Origin: Ignavibacteriales bacterium
GTDB taxonomy: Bacteria > Bacteroidota > Ignavibacteria > Ignavibacteriales > Melioribacteraceae
Length of the DNA stretch: 64,000 nt
NCBI GenBank assembly: GCA_020635275.1
Contig: JACKAA010000004.1
Coordinates: 496,001-560,000, forward strand
Direction: 5' to 3'
Shown: one piece after another, positions 17,530 through 27,752 of the stretch
Layout of the letters: each line of letters opens with the position of its first letter
How positions within the stretch are numbered: position 1 is the stretch's first letter
Program-made: the position numbers and the translations under genes
Notes under the pieces: model-generated
What the model saw: only the letters and a program-made list of their open reading frames with translations
Told to the model about the DNA's origin: nothing
Databases searched by the model: none

Positions 17530-20394
17530 ATGCAAAACATTCCTTTACAAGAAAAATTTGTTGATAGACATATTGGTCCAAGAGAAAATGAAATAACAGA
17601 AATGTTACAAACAATTGGGGTTGATTCTGTTGAAAAACTAATTTATGAAACAGTTCCGGATAATATTTTAATTACAAAACAACCTGAGTTAGAAGCTCCA
17701 ATCACTGAGTACGAACTTTTAAAAGAGATGCAGAGAATTGCATCTAAAAATAAATTATTTAAAAATTTTATTGGAATGGGGTATTATGAAACAATAACTC
17801 CTAGCCCAATTAAAAGGAACATACTTGAAAATCCGGGATGGTATACGCAGTACACGCCTTATCAAGCTGAAATATCTCAAGGAAGACTCGAAGCACTTTT
17901 AAACTTTCAAACAATGGTCATTGACTTGACAGGAATGCAGATTGCTAATGCTTCATTATTGGATGAAGGAACAGCTGCAGCGGAAGCAATGAGCATGTTT
18001 TATAGTTTAAGAAAAGGTGAAAAGAAAAATTCCAACATATTTTTAATTTCAGATAATGTATTCCCGCAAACAATTGATGTGATAAAAACTCGCGCTGTTC
18101 ATTTAGGCATTGAGCTAAGAATTGAAAATGAAGATAACTTTGAATTAACTGAAGATGTTTTTGGAATTTTTGTTCAGTATCCGGGAATGAACGGTTCAAT
18201 TTCAAATTATGAAGAATTATTTAAATCGGCAAAAGAAAAAAATATTTTTTGTATTGCTGCAGCTGATATTTTGAGTTTAGTATTACTAAAATCACCAGGA
18301 GAATTAGGTGCAGATTGTGTAGTAGGTTCAACTCAAAGATTTGGAGTTCCAATGGGATTTGGCGGACCGCATGCCGCTTATTTTGCTACAAAGGAAGATT
18401 ACAAAAGATCTATTCCGGGAAGAATAATTGGTATTTCAGTTGACTCAAAAGGAAGACGTGCTTTAAGAATGGCTTTGCAAACAAGGGAGCAGCATATTAA
18501 ACGTGAAAAGGCAACAAGTAATATATGCACAGCTCAAGTACTTTTAGCAATTATGGCTGGAATGTATGCTGTTTATCATGGACCGGATGGATTAAAAAAT
18601 ATTGCATTAAGAATCCATGGTTTATCAAAGTATTTGTATGAAAATCTCAAAAATCTGAAATTAGAAATTGTGAATAAATCATTTTTTGACACAATTACAA
18701 TTAAACTTGAAAAAGAAAAAATTAATGAAATTAAGCAAATAGCATTAGAATCACAGATCAATTTGTACTATTCAGATCAAAATACAATCTCCATCAATAT
18801 TGGAGAAAATGTTGCTAAAACCGAAATTGATGAAGTTATTAAATTATTTAATGATGTATTGAGTGAAAAAGAAGAATTAGATGATTCAAATACAAATGGA
18901 ATTCCAGAATCTTTGCAAAGGGAAAGTCAATTTTTAACAAACAAGGTATTTACAAATTATAGATCTGAAACAGAATTAATGAGATACATTAAATATCTTG
19001 AGAAAAAAGATTTATCTTTGACTACTTCTATGATTCCTCTTGGGTCATGCACAATGAAACTAAATGCGGCATCTGAGTTATATGCATTGTCATCACAAGG
19101 ATTTGGTAATATTCATCCTTTTGTTCCGCTTGATCAAGCCGCTGGTTATTTAGAAATGATCAAAAAACTTGAAAATCAGCTTTCAGAAATTACTGGTTTA
19201 CCTGGAGTATCTTTACAGCCAAATTCCGGAGCTCAAGGAGAATATACCGGACTATTAGTAATTAAGGCCTATCATAATAATAGAGGAGAAAGCCATAGAA
19301 ATATTGTCTTAATTCCTTCTTCTGCTCACGGTACTAATCCAGCAAGTGCTGTTTTAGCCGGAAATAAAGTAGTAATAGTTAAATGCGATGAAAAAGGTAA
19401 TATTGATGTAAATGATTTAAAGGAGAAAGCAGAGCTTCATAAAGAAAATTTATGCGCCTTAATGGTAACTTATCCTTCAACTCATGGAGTATTTGAAAAA
19501 AGTATTGTTGAAATAAATAAGATCATTCATACAAACGGTGGATTGGTTTATATGGATGGTGCAAACTTAAATGCTCAATTAGGAATTACAAGTCCTGCAG
19601 CAATTGGAGCAGATGTTTGCCACCTGAATTTACATAAAACATTTGCAATACCTCATGGAGGCGGCGGTCCGGGTGTTGGTCCCATTGCTGTAACAAAAGA
19701 ATTAGAAGAATTTTTACCTGGCCATTCTGTTATAAAGATTAATAAGGCAAAATCCATAAGTGCCGTTTCATCTGCTCCATTTGGCAGTGCAAGCGTATTA
19801 ACTATTTCTTATGCATACATTAGGATGATGGGTTTTGAAGGATTAAAACGAGCCTCACAAATTGCAATTTTGAATGCGAATTATATTAAATCAAAATTAA
19901 AAAATCACTTTAAAACTTTGTATGCCGGAGAAAGAGGTTTTGTTGCTCACGAACTGATTTTTGACACACGTGGATTTAAAACTACTGCAAATGTTGAAGT
20001 TGAAGATATAGCTAAAAGGTTAATGGATTATGGATATCATGCCCCAACCGTATCATTTCCGGTAGCTGGTACTTTAATGGTTGAACCAACAGAAAGTGAA
20101 TCAAAAAAAGAACTCGATAAATTTTGTGATACGATGGAAATGATTTATAATGAAATAAAGGAAATTGAAAGCAATGAATATGATAAATTGGATAATGTGT
20201 TAAAAAATGCACCACATACTCTTTCTGATATTATTGGAAACTGGGAGCATAAATATACAATTGCGAAAGCTGTTGCTCCAGCTGATTGGATAAAAGAAAA
20301 TAAATTTTGGCCGTCAGTAGGCAGAGTAGATAATGCTTATGGCGATAGAAATTTAGTATGCAGCTGTTTGCCTTTGGAAGAATACGAAAACTAA
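17530..20394 (+). CDS. gcvP: Glycine dehydrogenase (decarboxylating), single-chain P-protein
   Basis: PLP enzyme of the glycine cleavage system. It decarboxylates glycine and passes aminomethyl to the H-protein lipoyl arm. At 954 residues it is the fused form (N- and C-terminal halves in one chain), not the split GcvPA/GcvPB seen in many anaerobes. The PLP lysine is Lys703 in HLNLHKTFAIPHGGGGPG, and the N-terminal FVDRHIGPRENEI is typical. No gcvT or gcvH is adjacent, and I see no glycine riboswitch in the 100-base upstream gap. Confidence 0.96.
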   Translation: MQNIPLQEKFVDRHIGPRENEITEMLQTIGVDSVEKLIYETVPDNILITKQPELEAPITEYELLKEMQRIASKNKLFKNFIGMGYYETITPSPIKRNILENPGWYTQYTPYQAEISQGRLEALLNFQTMVIDLTGMQIANASLLDEGTAAAEAMSMFYSLRKGEKKNSNIFLISDNVFPQTIDVIKTRAVHLGIELRIENEDNFELTEDVFGIFVQYPGMNGSISNYEELFKSAKEKNIFCIAAADILSLVLLKSPGELGADCVVGSTQRFGVPMGFGGPHAAYFATKEDYKRSIPGRIIGISVDSKGRRALRMALQTREQHIKREKATSNICTAQVLLAIMAGMYAVYHGPDGLKNIALRIHGLSKYLYENLKNLKLEIVNKSFFDTITIKLEKEKINEIKQIALESQINLYYSDQNTISINIGENVAKTEIDEVIKLFNDVLSEKEELDDSNTNGIPESLQRESQFLTNKVFTNYRSETELMRYIKYLEKKDLSLTTSMIPLGSCTMKLNAASELYALSSQGFGNIHPFVPLDQAAGYLEMIKKLENQLSEITGLPGVSLQPNSGAQGEYTGLLVIKAYHNNRGESHRNIVLIPSSAHGTNPASAVLAGNKVVIVKCDEKGNIDVNDLKEKAELHKENLCALMVTYPSTHGVFEKSIVEINKIIHTNGGLVYMDGANLNAQLGITSPAAIGADVCHLNLHKTFAIPHGGGGPGVGPIAVTKELEEFLPGHSVIKINKAKSISAVSSAPFGSASVLTISYAYIRMMGFEGLKRASQIAILNANYIKSKLKNHFKTLYAGERGFVAHELIFDTRGFKTTANVEVEDIAKRLMDYGYHAPTVSFPVAGTLMVEPTESESKKELDKFCDTMEMIYNEIKEIESNEYDKLDNVLKNAPHTLSDIIGNWEHKYTIAKAVAPADWIKENKFWPSVGRVDNAYGDRNLVCSCLPLEEYEN

Positions 20395-20406
20395 TAGTAA
20401 AATTTT

Positions 20407-20808
20407 ATGCAGACTGAAATTTGTGAAATATTAAAGACTTCAAAGACAATTGCGGTTGTTGGAATTTCCAGCAACCCAAGTAGAATTAGCAGAAATATTG
20501 CATTGTATCTTTTAAGAAATGGATATAATGTTGTTGGTGTAAATCCAAATATGAATTTTAATAATGCGGACGGAATTGTTGTTTATAATAGTCTTAAAGA
20601 AATTCCTCATAAAATTGATATTGTAAATGTTTTTAGAAAATCTGAAGATATTCCTTTCATTATGGATGATGTTCTTGAAATAATGCCAAAAACACTTTGG
20701 CTGCAGTTAGGAATAAGGAATGATGATGCAGTTGAAAAAGTATTGAATAAAGGTGTAAATGTTATTCAAGATTCATGCATAAAAGTTGAGCACAGTTTTT
20801 GTTTTTAG
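20407..20808 (+). CDS. CoA-binding protein (YccU-like)
   Basis: Stand-alone Rossmann CoA-binding domain of 133 residues. AVVGISSNPSRISRNIALYL gives the nucleotide-binding loop, followed by VVGVNPNM, and the C-terminal WLQLGIRND and VIQDSCIKVEH fit the succinyl-CoA-synthetase-alpha-like family. The cellular role is not known. It follows gcvP by 12 bases, so co-transcription is likely. Confidence 0.87.
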   Translation: MQTEICEILKTSKTIAVVGISSNPSRISRNIALYLLRNGYNVVGVNPNMNFNNADGIVVYNSLKEIPHKIDIVNVFRKSEDIPFIMDDVLEIMPKTLWLQLGIRNDDAVEKVLNKGVNVIQDSCIKVEHSFCF

Positions 20809-20873
20809 GATTGCCTTATTTAACTATTCATTTTATTTTCAAACTTATCTTTAAATTAATTTCTAAATAAACT

Positions 20874-22196
20874 TTGAATAAATTTTTCACACAAATAATT
20901 TTCCTAATTACTGCAACAAATTATTTTTTAATTGCTCAATCAAATGATTTAACAAAAAATAAATCTATTCAGATTGATTCAATTCAAATCACTGGCAATA
21001 AAACAACTGAAGAATTTATAATTCTTAGAGAACTTGATTTTACTGTCGGAGATAATGTTAGTGAAAAACAACTCGATTTCAATCGTGAACGTATTTTTAG
21101 CTTAGGAATTTTTAACAAGGTTGACTTCAATTTAAATGAGGAAGAATCATTAAATATACTTCAAATTAGAATTGAAGAAAGTTGGTACATTTATCCGCTT
21201 CCGTATTTAAGGCTAAGAGAAAATTCATTTAAACGTTCTACTTATGGACTAGGCGTTCTTTATAAAAATTTTAGAGGCAGAAATGAAAACCTTTGGGGAT
21301 TAGTCACTTTTGGATATGACCCAACATTCATGCTTACTTATTATACTCCAATGTTAAAAACCGGTACAAATCTTACGTTTGGTATAGACGTTGGGTACAC
21401 ACATTTGGCAAACAGAAATATTGCGTCAGAAAAAATTTATGGTGACCAATTCAGTTATAATTATATATATGGAAGTGTTGCATTAGGTTATAGATTAAAC
21501 CAATACAATAATATTTATTTAGGAACAATGTATGAATTTATTGATATGCCAGAGCAAATATCTCAACTCTCTGCATCAAAAAGCAGAATAGACAGAATAT
21601 TTTCAATGGGTATTTTCTACGAACTTGATAACAGAAATCTTAAACAGTTTTCAGATAATGGAACTTTTTTAGAATCATCAATTATTCATAAAGGGTTTGG
21701 AATAAATAATATCTCATATAATATCTTCAACATTGATATTAGAAAATACAACACCATATATGGAAATTTAGCAGCCAAATGGCGTGGATTATTTAGAAGT
21801 ACTTTTGGCGGATCTATTCCATTTTATGGACTTTCTTTGCTTGGCGATGAAGAATATATTAGAGGTCACAGATTTGATAAAAGAGAAGGTAATAATTATT
21901 TAATTACTTCACTCGAGGTAAATTATCCTATTATAAAAGAATGGAATTTAAGTTTAGATTTACCTTTGCTTCCCAAAAGTCTTACCTCGGCAAGAATTGG
22001 TTTGTATACAAATCTTTTTGTAGATTCCGGAACAACTTTTGACAACAATGAATCGCTAAAATTAAATTCGGCTGATACCGGTTGGGGTTTTGGTCTAACG
22101 CTTTTAGTTTTACCTTATAATGCTATCAGATTTGAATATGCTTTTAATGAAATGAAGAAAGGGGAATTTATCTTAGAAACCGGTTTCTCATTTTAA
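20874..22196 (+). CDS. Omp85-family outer-membrane protein (BamA/TamA-like, single POTRA)
   Basis: Outer-membrane barrel of the Omp85 superfamily, 440 residues. A signal peptide of about 20 residues (ending near FLIAQS) precedes one POTRA domain (IDSIQITGNKTTEEFIILREL to LQIRIEES, about residues 30-105). The surface-antigen barrel then runs to a C-terminal Phe. The conserved LLGDEEYIRGHR resembles the RGxR motif of lid loop L6. It is much shorter than BamA (5 POTRAs), so it is an accessory member of unknown client. The start codon is TTG; no ATG is available without losing the signal peptide. Confidence 0.82.
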   Translation: MNKFFTQIIFLITATNYFLIAQSNDLTKNKSIQIDSIQITGNKTTEEFIILRELDFTVGDNVSEKQLDFNRERIFSLGIFNKVDFNLNEEESLNILQIRIEESWYIYPLPYLRLRENSFKRSTYGLGVLYKNFRGRNENLWGLVTFGYDPTFMLTYYTPMLKTGTNLTFGIDVGYTHLANRNIASEKIYGDQFSYNYIYGSVALGYRLNQYNNIYLGTMYEFIDMPEQISQLSASKSRIDRIFSMGIFYELDNRNLKQFSDNGTFLESSIIHKGFGINNISYNIFNIDIRKYNTIYGNLAAKWRGLFRSTFGGSIPFYGLSLLGDEEYIRGHRFDKREGNNYLITSLEVNYPIIKEWNLSLDLPLLPKSLTSARIGLYTNLFVDSGTTFDNNESLKLNSADTGWGFGLTLLVLPYNAIRFEYAFNEMKKGEFILETGFSF

Positions 22197-22212
22197 TTAT
22201 TTGGAGTAAGAT

Positions 22213-22521
22213 ATGGATGTTATTTTATTTGCATTAAAATCTGGGGGAATTGGATTAATAACCGGAATGGCCGTTGGATTTATTTCAAAGAAGGTTTCAA
22301 AAATATTTGTATTTTTTTTAGCGCTCGCATTTATTCTAATTCAAGTTGCTGTTTACAATGGCTATATTCAAGTTGATTGGCTTTCCTGGAAAGATACAGC
22401 AGTTGAAATGATTAAACAAACAAAACTTCCAACTTCATCCTTTTTAGATATTGTATTAAGAAATCTGCCTTTCTCTATTGCTGCCATAATCGGTTTTATT
22501 TTTGGATTTAAGAAAGGATAA
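22213..22521 (+). CDS. FUN14-like small membrane protein
   Basis: A 102-residue protein with three predicted helices, Gly-rich at the first (GGIGLITGMAVGFISKKVSK) and ending in IAAIIGFIFGFKKG. Length, helix pattern and the YNGYIQVDW segment after helix two resemble bacterial FUN14-family proteins. Function unknown. A GGAG ribosome site precedes the ATG. rsmE follows within about 7 bases. Confidence 0.68.
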   Translation: MDVILFALKSGGIGLITGMAVGFISKKVSKIFVFFLALAFILIQVAVYNGYIQVDWLSWKDTAVEMIKQTKLPTSSFLDIVLRNLPFSIAAIIGFIFGFKKG

Positions 22522-22528
22522 AATCAAA

Positions 22529-23239
22529 TTGGAAGGGAATATTTTTTCAAATACTGAGTTTTATTATACAGATCCAAAAAATATTACCGGATCAGAAATT
22601 ATTTTGGAAGATGAAGAATCGAATCATTTAGTAAAAGTTATGCGTCATTCTGTTAATGATTTTATATTTGTTACAAATGGTGAAGGAAAAGTATATAAAT
22701 CAAAATTAATTAAAATTGAAAAGAGATTTTCTTTACTTGAAAAAATAGAAACTTATTCGCAAAAAGAAAAATTCCCAAATATTACATTTTATTTACCACT
22801 GTTAAAATCTGCAGATAGATTTGAATTTTCTCTGGAAAAATGTATTGAATTGGGGATTACAAATTTTAAATTATTCATTGCTGAAAAAAGTTATAAAAAT
22901 AAAATAAATATTATCAGATTAGAGAAAATATCAGTTGCAGCAATGAAGCAAAGTCTTCAAGCTATAAAGCCAAGAATTAATTTTATCAAAGATCTTAAAA
23001 TATCTGATACATCGTTAAATATTATTTTTGATCAAAATGCTGAAAATAAATTATCTGAATCTCTTGGCACTATTTTAGAAAAGAAAAATATTAATTTAAT
23101 TTTTGGTCCCGAAGGCGGTTTAACAACAACCGAAATTGAAAAACTAAAAAATACTTACAATGTATATTTAACAAAAAACCGTTTAAGAGCAGAAACTGCA
23201 ATAGTTTCAGCGGCTTCTATTATTTCTGTTAGCAACTAA
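22529..23239 (+). CDS. rsmE: 16S rRNA m3U1498 methyltransferase
   Basis: SPOUT-class methyltransferase that modifies U1498 of 16S rRNA with SAM. The N-terminal PUA-like part (residues about 10-80) is followed by the trefoil-knot domain with LIFGPEGGLTTTEIE and the knot segment LTKNRLRAETAIVSAAS. I place the start at the TTG at 22529, 9 bases after an AGAAAGGAT ribosome site. A TTG at 22502 would add nine residues and overlap the preceding gene. It ends in a 4-base convergent overlap with the antiporter gene. Confidence 0.9.
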   Translation: MEGNIFSNTEFYYTDPKNITGSEIILEDEESNHLVKVMRHSVNDFIFVTNGEGKVYKSKLIKIEKRFSLLEKIETYSQKEKFPNITFYLPLLKSADRFEFSLEKCIELGITNFKLFIAEKSYKNKINIIRLEKISVAAMKQSLQAIKPRINFIKDLKISDTSLNIIFDQNAENKLSESLGTILEKKNINLIFGPEGGLTTTEIEKLKNTYNVYLTKNRLRAETAIVSAASIISVSN

Positions 23240-25188
23240 TTATTTTTTTCAAACCAACTTAAAGCTTCTTGTATGTTTTTATGATTGCCGAATAAAATTA
23301 TCGTATCAAATTGCTGGATAATAATATTTTGTAAATTCTCAGAATAAATCTGATCATTTCTAATAATTCCAATTAACTTTACCACATTATCATTAAATGG
23401 TTCTAATTCAACAACGGGTAAATTTATCAATTTGGAATTTGAGCTAATAAAAAACATTTCATTATCTTTTTCTAACTCATCAAAAGCAGCGACTTTCCAA
23501 TTATTATCAATTTCCTTTTTAGTAAAAAACCTATAATGCTCTTTTCTTAAAATATTAGTTTGCACTCGAGTTATATGATCAGGTAAGTTGTAGAATTTTA
23601 GAATGTGAAATAAAAATGTAAGCGACGTTTCTAGATCTTGTGATAATACTAAATCAGCACCCAAACTATACATAGTTTCAACTTGCGTAAAATAATTTGC
23701 CCTCACAACTATTTTAACTTTATTATTTATACTTTTTGCAATCTTTATTGATCTTTTTGTGGCATCTATATCTGAAATTGCAATTACAAGTAAAGCAGCT
23801 TCATTAATTCCCATAGAAATTAAATTTTCTTTCCTATCTAATTCACCATAATAAATTGGATATCCTAGATTCTTATATTTTTTGACAGTCACTGGATTTG
23901 CTTCAATTATATTAAATGGAATTCCGATAAGTTTTAAAGTTCTTGATATACTCTGACCATTAATACCAAAGCCAGCTATTATTGTATGATTTTTAAGAGT
24001 TATGTTTGTTTCATCTTTTTCAGATATATTTTTTTTGAATTTGCTAATATTTGCAAAACGTTCTCCAGCATTATTTATTAAAGGAATTAAAAACATGCTT
24101 AAAACTGCTGATGAAAGAAACAACTGATAATAAAATTCAGAGAATAAATTACTATCCTCAGAGAGCTTTAAAAGAATAAATGAAAATTCTCCAATGTGAG
24201 CTAAACCAAAAGAGGTAATAATTCCTTCACTTAAAGAATGTTTGGAAAAGTAAAATATTGAAAATATTATTATTCCTTTTAGAATTATTAATACTGAGGT
24301 AAATAAAATTATTTGGAAAATGTTGGTTGCAAAAAAGTTCAAATTAATGAACATGCCAATTGAAATAAAGAATATGGAATTGAATAAATGTCTTGATGGA
24401 ATTAATTCGGTATTAACATGGTGTGCGTGATCTGTATCTGAAATTGCAACTCCAGCAATAAATGCTCCCATTGCCAAAGAAGCACCCAAACCATAAGCGG
24501 CGAAAGCAATTCCAAAAATTAGAACAAAAACAGAAACCATAAATAATTCAGGTAATCTGTATTCAAGAATTAGATTAAAAAGTTTTGGAAGAAGAACTCT
24601 GCTTAAAACAAGTAAAAGTATTATTCCGCCTAGTGAAATTAAAATGTTTGATATTATTGAGAAAGAAAATGTACCTTCAAAATTAAGAATTGTCGGAAGC
24701 AATATTAAAAAAGGAATTAACGCAGCATCCTGAAATAATAAAATACCTGTCATCTTTAAACCGTATGGTGTATCAAGTTTAGAAGTGTCTTTAAGATTTT
24801 TTAAAATTATTGCGGTACTGCTTAATGTAAGAATAAATCCGGCAAAAAAAGATTGAGCTAAATTCATTCCTATTATCGAAAATATGAAGCTAAAAACTAG
24901 CCAGCTTATTCCAACTTGAAAACCACCAAAAAAGAGGAAATTCTTTTTCATCAGTTTAATTTTGTCTAAAGAAAATTCCAATCCAATTGTAAACATTAGC
25001 AGCATAATTCCAATTTCAGCAAGAATTTCTATATCTGAAATATTACTTACCAAACTAAATGCAGATGGACCAATAACAATCCCCGTCAGTAAAAATCCAA
25101 TTAATGGCGGGATTTTAAACTTTGTTGTAACTAAAATAATTACAACTGAAAGTGATAATATTAATATTATATCAAAAAGAAGTACCAT
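23236..25188 (-). CDS. CPA2 cation:proton antiporter with TrkA-N domain (KefB/C-like)
   Basis: Membrane antiporter of 650 residues. About 12 helices (residues 1-375) include GLEFSLDKIKL and the gate-region SLAMGAFIAGVAIS of the CPA2 family. A TrkA-N (RCK) domain follows, with the nucleotide-binding IIAGFGINGQSISRTLK and the acidic residue in FNIIEANP. The C-terminal region (residues about 530-650) is a TrkA-C-like regulatory part. Probably a K+/H+ or Na+/H+ exchanger gated by nucleotide or redox ligand. Ion specificity cannot be read here. Confidence 0.88.
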   Translation of the reverse strand: MVLLFDIILILSLSVVIILVTTKFKIPPLIGFLLTGIVIGPSAFSLVSNISDIEILAEIGIMLLMFTIGLEFSLDKIKLMKKNFLFFGGFQVGISWLVFSFIFSIIGMNLAQSFFAGFILTLSSTAIILKNLKDTSKLDTPYGLKMTGILLFQDAALIPFLILLPTILNFEGTFSFSIISNILISLGGIILLLVLSRVLLPKLFNLILEYRLPELFMVSVFVLIFGIAFAAYGLGASLAMGAFIAGVAISDTDHAHHVNTELIPSRHLFNSIFFISIGMFINLNFFATNIFQIILFTSVLIILKGIIIFSIFYFSKHSLSEGIITSFGLAHIGEFSFILLKLSEDSNLFSEFYYQLFLSSAVLSMFLIPLINNAGERFANISKFKKNISEKDETNITLKNHTIIAGFGINGQSISRTLKLIGIPFNIIEANPVTVKKYKNLGYPIYYGELDRKENLISMGINEAALLVIAISDIDATKRSIKIAKSINNKVKIVVRANYFTQVETMYSLGADLVLSQDLETSLTFLFHILKFYNLPDHITRVQTNILRKEHYRFFTKKEIDNNWKVAAFDELEKDNEMFFISSNSKLINLPVVELEPFNDNVVKLIGIIRNDQIYSENLQNIIIQQFDTIILFGNHKNIQEALSWFEKNN

Positions 25189-25250
25189 ATAATTAAAAGA
25201 GTTACCAAGTTTATGATTTGTTTGATTTAAAAATAAAAAATAACTTAATT

Positions 25251-25283
25251 AAAAAGAGAAGTGCAAGCTAAATTACACTTCTC
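25251..25283 (-). terminator. Intrinsic terminator of the TonB receptor gene
   Basis: On the minus strand GAGAAGTG pairs with CACTTCTC (arms at 25276-25283 and 25256-25263), followed by five Ts from 25255 to 25251. It lies 14 bases beyond the receptor stop. Confidence 0.75.
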
Positions 25284-25296
25284 ATAATTACAAAAA

Positions 25297-27702
25297 TTAA
25301 ATTTTAAATCTGCCTGATATAATAAAATTTCTTCCTGGAGAAACTATTCCGGAACTGTATGGTCTATAACGTTGATCCGTAATATTTTCAATTCCGCCAA
25401 TAATGGAAAAATTATTTAATAATATGTAATCAATTTTAAGATTTAATGTGTACCAGCTTGGAGAATAAGGATTGCCTTCTTTATCAATCGCATAAATATA
25501 ATCTTTGTTTTTTTCTTCTTCCGGTAAGTTGGAATTTGAAATTTCACCGTTTGCTATTGCATATAAATCTATTGATATTTTTTTTGATGAGTAAGTTATA
25601 TGAGCTGATCCAAACATTGGAGCTGCATGTCTTAATGGACTTTTACTGCCATCATCAAGTTCTTCTTCACCTTTTTGATAATTCGCGTTCAAGGCAAAAC
25701 CAAAATTTGAAGGAAGATCAATTTCAATTCCACCTTGAATTCCCCAAACATATGCTTTTGCAGCATTTTGAATTGCCTGTACCTTGCTCATTTCACCCGA
25801 ATAAATTATGCTATCAAGACCATTTAGTGTAAAATCCCTTCTTACCATTGCATTATCCAACAATGTGTAAAATCCGGTAACGTCTAATTTTATAGCATCT
25901 CCAATGACTTTTGCAATACCTAAATCAATATTATACGCATATTCTGCTTTAAGATTTGGATTTGGGACTACAACTGAGCCTGGTTCAGAATCAAATACTT
26001 TTCCAATATCATCAACATTTGGTGTTCTAAAACCGGTTGAAAAATTTAAACTCATTGTTGTAGTATTATTTGGATTATAAATTAATCCGGCATTACCAGA
26101 AAATGATCCATCATTTATTTTTGCATTGTTAAAAGGGAAGGGGTAAAAGCTTGTATCAAAATCAGCATTTAAACTATAGTGACTATAACGAAATCCAGCT
26201 TCAAAAATTAAATTTGTGGTAAAGTAATTTTTATAATCAAAATAAGCGGCTAGAGATTTCCAAGTTGATTGAGGATATCTTGACGGTCCTTTAATTGATG
26301 ATTTATTAATTACATCTGTATCTTTTCCTGTTGATTCAACCTCATTATAAATAGCTTCTAATCCGTAAACAACACTTGAAATATCGTTTATTTTTTTTGA
26401 GAAATCAAAATTAATTGAGTAAGCATCAACAATTTCAAATCTATCATATCTTGTAATTTTATTGAAATCACGGTCATGTCTGCTTTCTTCAAAGATTTGA
26501 TAAGCTAATCTTAATACAGAATTGTCATAGAAATTATTTTCCCCACTATTTGTTATATTCAGATTATTCATCATCCAAATTTGCGGTCCATAATACCATT
26601 CGCCACTTCTCGGCAAATTATTTTTATAACGCAGTAGTCTATCATATCGATTATAATCAGATGTTTCTGAATAGTGAAATCCATAATCAATATCCCATGA
26701 ATTATGAGGTTTATAGCTTAATTTTTGCATTATATTTATTTGTGAATAAATTGTTGTTTTTTGAATTAACGGATCCGAATTATTTATAACTACATCAGTA
26801 CCGTTTTGTCTTTCTACATATTCATTTCGTAAATATTCATTTGGTCCATGATTTCCCATTCTTACATCCTCAAAATCTGAAAAAGAGATGCTCGTCAATG
26901 ATGCAAAATTTTTCCATCCTAAATTAAAATCTAAATGTCCAGTATATTCATTATTAGCTGTTGAATTTCTTATAACTGCATTTCCATTAACAAAAATATT
27001 TTCATCTAAGCTAAATTGAGGTTTTAAAGTATAAAAACTCATCACTCCGCCAATCGCATCACTTCCGTACATGACTGATCCTGGTCCAAAAAGAATTTCT
27101 ACGTTCTGAAGTGAAAAATTATCCAACGAAATTACATTTTGTAAATTTCCGCTTCTGAAAATTGCATTATTCATTCGTATTCCGTCAATCGAAATTAGCA
27201 GTCTATTTGTAGCAAATCCTCTTATCATTGGACTTCCGCCTCCTAACTGACTTTTTTGAACAAATACTTCGCCAGTAAAGTTTAACATATCAGCTGTTGT
27301 TTGTGGATTTTGGATCGCTATTTCACGAGGAGATACTTTTGTAACTTTTGAAGAAACTTCAGTGTTTGATTGACTCCATTTAGAGGCGGAAACAACAATT
27401 TGATCTAGAGATATATTTGATGCTTCCATATAAACTATATAATTCTCATTTTCAATTTCTTTGTAAGATTTTGAAACGGTCTTAAATCCTAAGTGCTGAA
27501 ATATTATTTCATTTGAATTTTTGAATGATCTAATTTCAGCTTCACCATTTGAATTAGTAGAAGTAATCGCTTTTGGATTATCACTTTTAATAGTGACTGA
27601 TTCAAGTTTATGATCATTCTCTTTTTCAATAACTGTTACTATTTGCGCATTAATATTCCCGGCTAATAACAGTATTAGAGCTAAAAAGCTAAATAGCCTC
27701 AT
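25297..27702 (-). CDS. TonB-dependent receptor with carboxypeptidase-regulatory-like domain
   Basis: Outer-membrane receptor, 801 residues, complete. A signal peptide (MRLFSFLALILLLAGNINAQ) precedes a carboxypeptidase-regulatory-like domain to about residue 95. The plug follows (QNPQTTADMLNFTGEVFVQ to PGSVMYGSDAIGGVMSFYT), and then the barrel ending RNFIISGRFKI. The plug sequence resembles heme/hemoglobin-type and other metal-chelate receptors, but the substrate is not certain. A small membrane protein gene lies 50 bases upstream, and an intrinsic terminator follows. Confidence 0.9.
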   Translation of the reverse strand: MRLFSFLALILLLAGNINAQIVTVIEKENDHKLESVTIKSDNPKAITSTNSNGEAEIRSFKNSNEIIFQHLGFKTVSKSYKEIENENYIVYMEASNISLDQIVVSASKWSQSNTEVSSKVTKVSPREIAIQNPQTTADMLNFTGEVFVQKSQLGGGSPMIRGFATNRLLISIDGIRMNNAIFRSGNLQNVISLDNFSLQNVEILFGPGSVMYGSDAIGGVMSFYTLKPQFSLDENIFVNGNAVIRNSTANNEYTGHLDFNLGWKNFASLTSISFSDFEDVRMGNHGPNEYLRNEYVERQNGTDVVINNSDPLIQKTTIYSQINIMQKLSYKPHNSWDIDYGFHYSETSDYNRYDRLLRYKNNLPRSGEWYYGPQIWMMNNLNITNSGENNFYDNSVLRLAYQIFEESRHDRDFNKITRYDRFEIVDAYSINFDFSKKINDISSVVYGLEAIYNEVESTGKDTDVINKSSIKGPSRYPQSTWKSLAAYFDYKNYFTTNLIFEAGFRYSHYSLNADFDTSFYPFPFNNAKINDGSFSGNAGLIYNPNNTTTMSLNFSTGFRTPNVDDIGKVFDSEPGSVVVPNPNLKAEYAYNIDLGIAKVIGDAIKLDVTGFYTLLDNAMVRRDFTLNGLDSIIYSGEMSKVQAIQNAAKAYVWGIQGGIEIDLPSNFGFALNANYQKGEEELDDGSKSPLRHAAPMFGSAHITYSSKKISIDLYAIANGEISNSNLPEEEKNKDYIYAIDKEGNPYSPSWYTLNLKIDYILLNNFSIIGGIENITDQRYRPYSSGIVSPGRNFIISGRFKI

Positions 27703-27752
27703 GTTAATCCTTAAATTCTGATTAAAAAAATATTATTATACAGAAGAATGAA